In this document: in pieces, positions 22,344 through 31,900 of the stretch | Layout: every line of letters begins with the position of its first letter | Position numbering within the stretch: position 1 is the first letter of the stretch | NCBI RefSeq assembly: GCF_030253575.1 | Contig: NC_080563.1 | Location: forward strand, 31,791,001-31,855,000 | Reading direction: 5' to 3' | DNA from: Rhododendron vialii | Lineage: Eukaryota; Streptophyta; Magnoliopsida; Ericales; Ericaceae | Length of the DNA: 64,000 bases | The notes under the pieces: generated by a model | Databases searched by the model: none | Told to the model about the DNA's origin: nothing | The model's input: the letters and a program-made list of their open reading frames with translations, nothing else | Made by a program: the position numbers and the translations under genes

Positions 22344-23906
22344 CACAACTACAATAATAGATATGCATCACGCTAAGGAGATTTACAAAGATCACGGTTT
22401 TCAGTGAAAGCGTGATAAAAAGTGGTGCTTAAATTTTTTTATCTCAGTTTAGGTCCAAAGCTGAGATTAAAAGTGGGTTTTAGCACGAAATAAAAGACCT
22501 CGCTCTTGCGGTGAGATAAAAGAAAAACAACCTCACCGTTGCAGCATGATAAAAGATTTTAGGGCGGAAAAAAAATGAGATAAAAGATCGCGCTCTTATG
22601 GCGAGATAAAAGAGAAAAGACCTCACTCTTGTGGCGTGATAAAAAAGAGAAAAGATTTCACCCTTGTGACATTATAAAAGATTTTAGGGCGGAAAAGAAT
22701 GAGATAAAAGTTCTCGCTCTTGTGACAAGATGAAAGAGAAATGACCTCACCCTTGTAGCGTGATAAAAAACTTTAGCGCAAAAAAAAGTGAGATAAATGA
22801 TCTCACTCTTGCAGTGAGATAAAAAACCTACCTATTTAGGCGCGCAGTTTGAATTTTCACGTGAGCGGGCTAGTACTCATTTAGGCAGACTTTGAAAAGT
22901 TATGTGAGAAAACGATGTCGTTTAAGAACTTCGAAAAGTTTTTTTTTTTTTTTTACAAAAGATAAGAAGATAAGCCCTAATTACACTCATCCCAAAAAAT
23001 CTTTACGTTTCATCCATCTTCACATCCAAAGAGAGATAGAGAGAGAGAGTGAGAGAGAAAACAAATCCCACAACTAGGTTCCACCAATGCCTAGTTGTTT
23101 CTTCGACAATGGGCAGACTATTCCACTAGTGCCCGATTTTCACTTGGGCGAGCCATGATCTTTATGGTTTATTGTAGTAGTGAAATTTAGTTATTTTGGA
23201 TGTCTTCCAAGTATATGTTTGACACATTAGGTAAACTTTTTTTTTCGCCCCAAGAAAATTTTTTGGTGACCAACAACTAATTTTGATTGGCAAAAGATCT
23301 GTTGTCGTATTTTTAAAATTTTTTAAACAATGTTTATATATGTATTTTTATATGTTTATATATGTATTTTTTTATATTTTAATATCATGTTCATTGCATT
23401 TCAAAAAATTTAGCAAATTTTAAGGGGAAAAAAAAAGTTTTCACACTTTAGGAAATAAGTATAAATATTTTTGTTTTCCTAATGTAGCTGAAGTTCTTGG
23501 CTAGCTTAGTGGTAAAGGCTTGGGAAATCAACTAAGGGTCCGTGGGTTCGAAATTTGGCAATGATAAGAAAAGATGGTTTAATAGATACAAAGAAAATAT
23601 CACGCGCAATGATTTTTCATCTCAGTTTATGGTTGTGTGATTATTTTGAACTTTCAATCACGGTTATAAACCGTGATCTAAAGTGACATACAATCACACC
23701 CAGAAAAGAGAAATGATCACGCCCAAGAGAAACAAACGATCACGCCTTTTGGCCATGATTGTTTCTCTCTTTCAATCACGGTTTATAGCCGTAATAAAAG
23801 AGAGTGACTTACAATCACACTTAGATCCATCACGGTAGCAGGAGTGTGATGAAAAACTTACAATCACAATCAATTGCTGTGATCTTTATGGTTTATTGTA
23901 GTAATG
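22344..23906. mobile_element. Non-autonomous CACTA-like element upstream of the tetraspanin gene
   Basis: The left end is CACAACTACAATAATAG. The right end, read on the other strand, is CATTACTACAATAAACC. Both are one or two changes from the CACTACTACAATAAACC type. The 3-bp target duplication ACT is present at 22341-22343 and 23907-23909. Subterminal arrays are typical of CACTA elements: GAGATAAAAGA, CTCAC.CTTG..GCGTGATAAA and ATCACG units at 22390-22830, then ATCACGG units at 23600-23890. A second, perfect terminus (GTTTATTGTAGTAGTG) lies inside at 23167-23182, so a nested or composite structure is likely. No transposase is present. Confidence 0.75.
23502..23553 (+). promoter_or_regulatory. 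tRNA-like pol III A and B boxes (possible SINE head)
   Basis: TAGCTTAGTGG (23502-23512) fits the A box and GGTTCGAAA (23545-23553) fits the B box, about 33 bp apart. The region is inside the CACTA-like element. No cloverleaf with paired acceptor stem was found, so it is not a tRNA gene. A degenerate SINE head is the likeliest explanation. Confidence 0.4.
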
Positions 23907-24127
23907 ACTTTACATATCAGATGTAAAATGATTTCTTCTATTGCTCGAAAAAAAAAAACACTCAATTGAATTGTAAACCAATGATTGGCAGCGTTAATTT
24001 AGGACATGCCCCTCAACTAACCATACATTCATTTCCTGAAAAGCCGGTCATCCACACGCAATTGCAGTATTTATCTCTGTTGTCCTTTCCCTTGATCTTG
24101 TTACTTTTCATTTGCTCTGTTGCCATC

Positions 24128-26058
24128 ATGGCAACAGACCTTGATCGATTTGCTTTCACATTTATCATCATCTTAAGTGCCATTCCAATCATCTTTTCGG
24201 GATACTTCTTTATCAACACTCTCGTCTTCCTCGGCGGCGATCCTGTTTGCGACCATCCGCGCTTGGAATGGGATTTCCGGTTCGGCATCTTCCTTCTCGT
24301 TCTTTCCGTCGCGGGATCAATCGGCACTATGTGCAGATCGAAGGGCCTCCTGATGGCTTGCCTAACCATCCTGGGTACTTTCATCGCGTTCATCCTCGTG
24401 GTCAGTTGGAATATCGAATATGGTGGAACCTATGCTGAAGGTTCGAAGAGGATTGATTCGTCCTATCGCCTTGATAACTACGCGCCGTGGGCGGTGAAGT
24501 TCTTGTTGAAGGACGACGGTTGGACTAACTTTCGCAACTGTCTTAATTAGAGGAAAATTTGCGAAAAAAAACTCGACGACAATAATTTTTACGAGGTTTT
24601 TTCCATCTCTTCTCTTAATTCCTGTCCATGCTTGTGTTTTGTATGTTCCATAGGTGATATGAAAGATGAAAAATGCATGTGTCTTGTCATGAGCTACGTA
24701 CGTTTTGATTTTCAGTCCCCTAACATGACCCGTTATTTTTAGCTTGTGGCCCAATGTTCTGAATACCGTATCGGTCAGGTTACCGATTTTTTTATTGGTA
24801 CGGTATGTATCGGTACCAGTCAAATACCGGGTACCGTTTCGGATTGATCGCTATTAGTGTTATTTTCCTACTTAAAAGAATTTATAATATAATATACACT
24901 TTTTTAAAATAAATAAAAAATCAGGTATTTGACCGGTACCATCCGGTATTTGCCTCGTACCATCCGGTATTATCCAGTACTTGAAGAAAAAATAAATTTA
25001 AAAGTAGTCCAGTACTATCTGGTATTGGCCGATACTGACCGGTATGTCCGAAACTGGCCGGTACTGACCGATATTTGAGCCGAAACGGAATTAGAGGTGT
25101 AGGGTACCGAATTCTGTAAAAAACGGTACGTACCGGCCGGTACAGAACGGTATTGATAACATTGCTATGGCCTCTCTGCTTACAAATTAATTTGTAAAGA
25201 CTCAATTCAAAAGATCAGGTCCAGAGATTATATTCAAGAAGTCTCATTTATTTTTTATACCAAATATAAAAAAAAAAATAGTGACAAAGTATAAAAGTCA
25301 TAGACTTCCAGAAGACCAAGATTTCACTGATGAAGAAGGGTACAGTTTTTGGAATAATTTACTTTTGGAGAATTGCACAACATCGACAATACGATAGAAA
25401 GATGAAATCATTAGTTAAAAGGAAAAAAACATCATGAAAACCAAAGCATAATTGCTTTTCTTCATATTAGCACCAAAAGCAAAGACAATCGGCATCTTTA
25501 TTTAATATTTATACATATTGAATTTGTAGTCCCTTTAGTTATGGCGTTTATGATTTAGCGCCAACTTGTTCTTATTTCCTGTTCATGATGGTAATCGAGA
25601 ACAATTTCATATGGCGATGTAAAATTAATACTTAAATTAATATTTCATACTAGTTAAAACAAATTGGTAATGCCGCTTCCTCCATCGATCCCATTACTAT
25701 AATTTTGCCTCTACAAGAAGTGTAAAAACATCATCATAATTTTCATGTTCTTCTGCAGAACGGTTGGTGTGCTCCGCCCCAGTATTGCGGCTTTCAGGAC
25801 AAAAACCAGTCATGGGTGATCCCTGAATCTGGTTTTTACGCGGAGGACATCAACTGTGTTACTTGGAGCAGTGACAAAACAAAGTTGTGCCACCAGTGCG
25901 AGACGTGCCAGGCAGTATATGTCTACGTCATGACGTTCAATTGGCACCTTCGAGGGATTTGGTTAGTGTTCGGCATCGGCATCTGGGTCATGTGCCTTGC
26001 CTTTACTTGTGAGCATGAGAACAAACAAAGACAACAGCAAAATAACCGATCGAACTAA
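24128..26058 (+). pseudogene. Tetraspanin gene, two exons, with an in-frame TAG at codon 141
   Basis: Plant tetraspanins are four-pass membrane proteins that organise membrane microdomains. Exon 1 is 24128-24640 and exon 2 is 25759-26058, joined in phase 0 across GTATGT...TTCTGCAG. Together they give 270 codons, close to the usual plant length. TM1 is about residues 8-30, TM2 52-68, TM3 73-93 and TM4 about 236-253. The large loop holds NGWCAPPQYCGF (family GCCKPP..CGF, with the first Cys of the pair replaced by Trp) and the LCHQCETC motif. Codon 141 (24548-24550) is TAG. The frame after it still reads RKICEKKLDDNNFYE, family-like, up to the donor. Either the gene is disabled by a nonsense change or the base is a sequencing error. 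The start MATDLDRF fits the family N-terminus. A CACTA element ends about 220 bp upstream. Confidence 0.72.
24752..25164. mobile_element. hAT-like MITE in the tetraspanin intron
   Basis: The left end CAATGTTCTGAATACCGT is matched by CAATGTTATCAATACCGT read from the right end. The interior is a degenerate array of CCGGTACCGG/ACCGGTA blocks. The flanking octamers TTGTGGCC and CTATGGCC agree at 6 of 8 positions. It lies within the inferred intron 24641-25758. Confidence 0.6.
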
Positions 26059-26133
26059 CGTCGACAATGTTGAAAGTAACCCAAGTGTTCAACTTGATCT
26101 GCCTGCCTAATGCAACAACATGAAGTAGTGTTA

Positions 26134-26136
<3 letters not shown>

Positions 26137-26197
<61 letters not shown>
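26137..26197 (+). repeat. (AT)n microsatellite, about 61 bp
   Basis: An uninterrupted AT dinucleotide run lies about 80 bp after the tetraspanin stop codon. Confidence 0.95.
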
Positions 26198-26201
<4 letters not shown>

Positions 26202-26430
26202 AATGTACTTCTCAGAATATTGCCACAATTCATATATACTTGATTAATTGAGAATTAAAGTGAATAATATACGGGTAATTTGAAGAAAGTTCTTGTTTCC
26301 ACTTGCCACCACCAATGTTAAACTACTATAGCAAATCGTATGCATTCATTTCAACTAGCTAGGAGAAACACACTGAAGTGAATTAAGTCGCTTGAATATG
26401 GATATTTTGCTATACAATGTAATAAGGCCC

Positions 26431-26451
26431 GGGGGGGGGGGGGGGGGGGGG
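26431..26451 (+). repeat. Poly(G) run of 21
   Basis: Twenty-one consecutive G residues follow CCC. Homopolymer G of this length is rare in plant DNA and could form a quadruplex. Its true length may be misread by sequencing. Confidence 0.9.
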
Positions 26452-26560
26452 TGTGGGGAGTGGTGGGAATTAGCACAATTTTTGCATGATGCTGCATGAT
26501 TAGCTATGGTTAGGGAAACTAATCGTATAAGTTCCTTTATAGTTTGAAGGCATGAGTATG

Positions 26561-26617
26561 GGAGAGAGAGAGAGAGAGAGAGAGAGAGTGCGCGCGCGCG
26601 CGCGCATGTGTGTGTGT
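26561..26617 (+). repeat. Compound (GA)n-(GC)n-(GT)n microsatellite
   Basis: A GA run (about 26561-26588) passes into a GC run (26590-26605) and then a GT run (26606-26617). The last two are alternating purine-pyrimidine sequence, able in principle to adopt Z-DNA. Confidence 0.9.
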
Positions 26618-26649
26618 TTGTGGATTTTTGAGGGAGGGAGTGTGGGTGC

Positions 26650-26925
26650 ACTACTAGAAAAATAGATAAAGATCTCGATTATCTGGTGTGGATCTTTTAC
26701 TTTTAATCTCGCATTTAAAACCACGGTTTATCAATGTGTAACTAAAAGTCTCTATCTTTTAACCACGGGATAAGAACCGTGATTAAAACTCATTAAAACC
26801 GTGACTAAAAAGGTAAAAACTGTGACTTTTAACAGCTTAACATCTCACTTTTATTGTAAAACCGTGGTTATTTAGAAAGAAATAATCTTGGAAAAACTGA
26901 GGTTAAAAGTAGCCTTCTCCTTTGG
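26650..26925 (+). mobile_element. Terminal fragment of a CACTA element
   Basis: CACTACTAGAAAAATAG is a typical plant CACTA terminal inverted repeat. It is followed by subterminal repeats of AACC(G)TG.TTAAAA and GTGATTAAAA type (26690-26890). No matching right end with a 3-bp duplication was found, so the element appears truncated. Confidence 0.6.
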
Positions 26926-27065
26926 AAGCACAGATACAGATACGAAATATAATACGGACAAACAGATAAATCATTTCTTTAGAATTTAGGACACGCACAT
27001 GTTGTGTTAATATGGCAACTAAAAAATAACTATATTTGCATTATAGAGGTATATTTATGAATGAA

Positions 27066-27419
27066 GGGGCGGTTCCGGAGACCCTTAAAAAAACCTCTCA
27101 AATCTTAATTTTATAGTTCTCAATCAAATTTTGATGATCCAAGCCGCTCAATATGTTCAAAACGTGATTTTAAGGGTGCCCGCGAGAAATTGAGAAAAAA
27201 AATAATCGGGAAAGGCTTGATTTGAGCAGTTTTTTTATTGAACCGTTCAAAAAAAAACTGTTCGGATTAAGCCCTTTCTAGTTAGTTTTTTGTTGATTTC
27301 TAGCAAGTACCCTTAAAATTACGTTTTAATTACATTGAGCGGCTCGGATTATCAAAATTCGATTGGGAACTTGCGAGGGTTTTTTTAGAGATTTTTTTAA
27401 GAGTCCTTAGAACCGCCCC
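27066..27419. mobile_element. Foldback MITE with GGGGCGGTTC ends
   Basis: GGGGCGGTTCCGGAGACCCTT at the left is answered by AAGAGTCCTTAGAACCGCCCC at the right. Inner blocks also pair: CTCAATCAAATTTTGATGAT with ATTATCAAAATTCGATTGGG, and CCGCTCAAT with ATTGAGCGG. The arms exceed 100 bp. The target duplication is unclear. Confidence 0.7.
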
Positions 27420-28264
27420 GTATAAATACATATTAAAAAAATAAGAACATCACCAGTTAGACAATTAAGAAAGAGTGTTGTGTTGTGTCTGTATTCGATA
27501 CGTGTTCGTTCTTCTTAGACAATTAGTAGTGCAGGGGCAAGAACCCATCACTTGCCGTTGGCTTGGTGGAGCTCCTCTTAACCTTTGTAGGTACTCCTTT
27601 ATCATTCTTAGTTGCTTTCAGTCACCTCCTTGCCCTTACCAGTTGTTTCATTTCCATCCAAATTAGAGGCATCAAGACATAAATATTTGGGATCCAATAC
27701 ATTACATTTCCAATCTCAATTCAAATTCCCAAAACGGACGTATGCTATAACAAGCATATAGTAATGATACTTCCATTAGTGATGGGAAAATAATTTTCCC
27801 TATACTTCACCCCAAAGTAACGAAATATAATATCGTACCCAATATTTCACCCCAAAATAATTCAACAATAATTGATGACAGTCCCACATTGCATAATGCA
27901 TATACAAACAATAGTACAAATATTGAGGATTTCTTACAAACAATTTCCATGCCCAATGGAGTAGAAGATGAACAATGGAGGAATTGAGAAGTGTGAAAGA
28001 TGATGAAAAGTGAGAGAGAGGAGCCGACAGTGCGAGGGAGGAGTCGAATTTTTTTTTTTAACATAATAGGTTAGGGAAGAAGTGGGGAATGGAGGAAGGA
28101 GATGATGGTTTGCATGTGTAGGAATATTGGGTTGTGATGAGAAATTTTGTGAAGGATTTTAAGTGCGTGGGCACTGGGTTGTGTAGAATTTTGTAAGGGC
28201 AATTAAGTCATTACGCATCAGGGTATTTTGGTAATAGTGGGTTGCGACGGCCCTGAGTTTTATA

Positions 28265-28496
28265 CTCCCTCCCTCTGTCCTTAAATAAATATCCGGCGCG
28301 AAAAACTAGGCTTTCAAAAAAATACATTTGTTTGGTTAAAAAAATCAATTTTTTTCCACAAATCAATAAATAGCAATGGATTCTATTAGATTGTGAAAAA
28401 AATTAAATTTTTTAATGAAAAATATGTATATTTTGTAAAGTCTAATTTTGCTTTCTGGATACTTATTTACGGACACTTGTTTCGGGATTGAGGGAG
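28265..28496. mobile_element. Stowaway-type MITE just upstream of the helicase gene
   Basis: The 232-bp element runs from CTCCCTCCCTCTGTCC to GGGATTGAGGGAG, flanked by TA on both sides (28263-28264 and 28497-28498). These are the Stowaway terminus and target duplication. It ends about 445 bp before the RH29 start codon and may lie in the promoter. Confidence 0.85.
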
Positions 28497-28621
28497 TAAC
28501 AAGATGGACAAGTATACGTCATGTGTAGCCCTAAACCACCCCAAAATCTCAAACTTGAAAAAATCGAACAAACCTGAAGCTCCGGCCACTATCGGCGGCT
28601 CCGGCGATCCAAGAACAGGTG

Positions 28622-28622
<1 letters not shown>

Positions 28623-28654
<32 letters not shown>
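28623..28654 (+). repeat. (CT)n microsatellite in the helicase 5' region
   Basis: About 32 bp of CT repeat lies 290 bp upstream of the RH29 start codon, possibly in its 5' leader. Such tracts are common in plant leaders. Confidence 0.85.
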
Positions 28655-28656
<2 letters not shown>

Positions 28657-28941
28657 TTGTTGTTACTACTGGCACTCTTAGATGCTTCATAACAAACAAC
28701 GAACTTACTTCGCTCAGTCTTTGGTAAAATATTTTCCTAATTTTGGTTGCTTATAAACTGGGTTTTACAATCCCTTCCCGATCTCAAGTTTCCACCAAAA
28801 AATCATTGTTTGGTAATTGTTTTCCAAGTAAAAGTTTTTTCAGGAAAATATTCTTCCACGTCTAAACAAACTGAGCCTAATTTCCTTTATATACGTATCA
28901 CTAATAACCTCGCCTTTCTTCATTTCCGAACGAGAAGCCCC

Positions 28942-31900
28942 ATGGCGGTCCTTGTGAGTTCCAAGGTGGACCTGAAGCGCAGGGAGAAGCATAAGAAGGC
29001 GGCCAAGTCGGGCGGGTTCGAGTCGATGGGGCTGAGCCTCAACGTGTTCAGAGGAGTAAAGCGCAAGGGCTACAGGGTGCCCACACCGATCCAGCGCAAG
29101 GCAATGCCGCTGATACTCTCCGGGGCCGATGTGGTCGCCATGGCCCGCACCGGGTCCGGGAAGACGGCAGCGTTCCTTGTGCCGATGCTCGAGAAGCTCA
29201 GCCAGCACGTGCCTCAGGGCGGCGTTAGGGCCCTGATACTGTCGCCCACCAGAGACCTGGCGCTTCAGACCTTGAAGTTTACGAAAGAGCTCAGTCGTTA
29301 TATGGGTGCGTAAGTCTTTTATGAAATTGCAGTTGTGTTGCCTTTTTGTGGAATATTAGTTGATTGCAAGGTGAAAGAGGACTCACTGACAGGATAGAGA
29401 GAGGGTTGGGGTGTTATGAGCACCAATAGTATGTGTGTAGTGGTTTCAGGGGAAATTTTGTCTTAAAAATGCCCAAACGAATGTGATATTTGCCCTACCA
29501 ACAAGTAGTCATGTAACAGAAGGGTTCCAGTTGGATAACATTTATAGATGAGGGGGTCATTTTGGGCAATTTTAAAGTTGAGGAGGTGTGTGTGAGAAAA
29601 GTGAATGGATGAGGGAGTGTCGATGGAATTTAACCCTAATTATACGAGCATAATTTGCACTTTAAATGCTAGAAAATTATCTTTTTTATAAGTGATTGGT
29701 TTGAATTTTTTGTATTGATATTCATTATTTATAATTTTGTCTTCTTGAATAGTTATAAAGTTTCTTGTTGAAGTTGTCTTATTAAATTTTTTATTGTTTT
29801 CGTTGTAAACTGCATAAAGGGCCCCCCTTTGTTAAATTCGCCTTGAGCCCCCAAACTATCAGGCTGGCCCTGTTTGTATGGACTATAATTGATTACGAGG
29901 TGAAAGAAGACTCACTGATTGTTTTCTTGGGGTGAAATTTTGAATTTAGCCTATGCAATGGTGTTTAGTTTGTAACGAAACTTAAGAGTGGATATTTTGT
30001 TTAGTTTGGATGATGTTTGTATTGTTGTTTTGAGTTTTAAGGAAATGATAATGTCCCATGTGGTTGCGCACTTTGAAGATTTGAACAAGAACTGTAGACC
30101 ATATTCAGTTGCTATTTTGGTATCACAAAACTTATAGAAAATTATAGTACTTCTGAAATGCAAACACTCGTAGCTATCAGAATGTGTGTGTTGTCCCGTG
30201 GAAAAAGTTTTTGAGAATTGAAATATATCTAATCTTTGTTTTCCAGAAAAGAATCGCTTAAAAACAGCTTTTTAAATCTGTCAACCAAATGAGTTTTTCT
30301 AGAAAATAGGTTATAAAGGATTGATCCTACGACGGCCATCAAATATAGCAATTGTTTTTCAATGTTATGTATGGGTCTCTTTTGTTGTTGAAGAATGTAA
30401 GTAAGTCAAGTCAGGTTTAGACTTACATGATTTCAATCAATTTAATGTCACACAATACTTGTCTAAAATGCACTTTATTATGTATTATCTCAGATCTTCG
30501 TATTAGTTTATTGGTTGGGGGTGATAGCATGGAAAGCCAGTTTGAAGAACTAGCTCAGAACCCTGACATCATAATTGCAACCCCTGGTCGGCTCATGCAC
30601 CATTTGTCGGAGGTTGATGATATGTCCTTGCGTACAGTGGAATACATGGTTTTTGATGAAGCAGATTGTCTCTTTAGCATGGGATTTGCTGAACAGTTGC
30701 ATAAAATCCTCACCCAACTCAGCGACAATCGACAGACCTTGCTTTTCAGTGCAACCTTACCGGGTGCTCTTGCTGAGTTTGCTAAGGCTGGTCTGCGGGA
30801 CCCTCATCTCGTCCGACTTGATTTGGAGACGAGGATTAGCCCTGACTTGACACTTACTTTTTTCACCCTTCGGCAGGAGGAAAAATATGCAGCTTTGTTG
30901 TATCTTATAAGAGAACAAATTGGTTCTGATCAGCAGTCGCTGATATTTGTTTCCACCAAACATCATGTTGAATTTCTGAATGTTCTGTTTAGAGAAGATG
31001 GTATCGAGCCTTCTGTGTGTTATGGAGATATGGATCAAGAAGCACGCAAGATGCATGTATCAAGATTTAGGGCAAGAAAGACTATGTTGCTTATTGTGAC
31101 TGACATTGCCGCTAGGGGTATTGATATCCCGCTGCTTGATAATGTTATTAACTGGGATTTTCCCCCTAAACCTAAACTCTTTGTCCATCGAGTTGGCCGA
31201 GCTGCAAGAGCAGGTCGGATTGGTACCGCGTTTTCCTTTATCACTTCTGAAGATTTGCCTTACCTTCTAGATCTTAATCTCTTTCTCTCAAAACCCGTCA
31301 GAGCTGCTCCCACGGAAGAGGAGGTTTTGCAAGATATGGATGCAGTAATGTCTGAAGTTGATCTAGCAATTTTAAATGGAGAAACTGTTTATGGGCGTTT
31401 CCCTCAAACAGTTATCGATCTTGTTTCTGACAGAGTTCGTGAAATTATTGATTCGTCTGCTGAACTTAATTCTTTGCAGAAAGCTTGTACAAATGCATTT
31501 CGTTTGTATTCTAAGACAAAACCATCACCTTCAAGGGAGTCCATCAGGAGAGCAAAGGATTTACCCCGTGAAGGGTTGCATCCAATTTTCAAAAACGTTC
31601 TAGCTGCTAATGAGTTATCAGCACTGGCCTTTTCAGAACGGTTGAAAGCCTTCAGGTGACTTCTATATACTTATTCTTTGAGGATTTTGAATGCACTATT
31701 TTCTTCCCTTAATTTCTCCCTTTCTCATGCTGATGAAACCTTTGGAACTTGATGCTGTAAGCATTCACCATTTAATGTTTTGCTTATTGCAGGCCCAAGC
31801 AGACTATTTTGGAAGCTGAAGGTGAAGCTGCTAAATCAAAGCATCTAAAAGTAAATCCCTGCTTTTATATGTTGTGAATTTTCATTTTCTCATTCTTTTA

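Larger units (their letters stand above)
26059..28264. other. Intergenic region with microsatellites, a CACTA end and a foldback element
   Basis: No gene was recognised between the tetraspanin and the helicase. Named elements are listed separately. The 27475-28260 stretch is featureless apart from A/T and GA runs. Confidence 0.5.

Noticed and set aside
23485..23575. tRNA gene
   Set aside because: A and B boxes are present, but acceptor and other stems do not pair.
23966..24127. Upstream ATG at 23966 for the tetraspanin
   Set aside because: It adds a 54-residue extension absent from the family. MATDLDRF at 24128 aligns with normal tetraspanin N-termini just before TM1.
24488..24500. Alternative exon 1 donor (GTGAAG) that would avoid the TAG in the tetraspanin
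   Set aside because: It is in phase but would delete conserved residues of the large loop, and the homologous frame beyond the TAG would be unexplained.
26650..27532. Pairing of the CACTA end at 26650 with TTAGTAGTG at 27524-27532
   Set aside because: The flanking triplets differ, only the first bases match, and a separate foldback element lies between.
29306..29316. GTAAGT as donor for RH29 exon 1
   Set aside because: It has the better consensus, but joining it to 30494 puts a stop within a few codons. The GTGCGT donor at 29306 keeps the frame and the family sequence.
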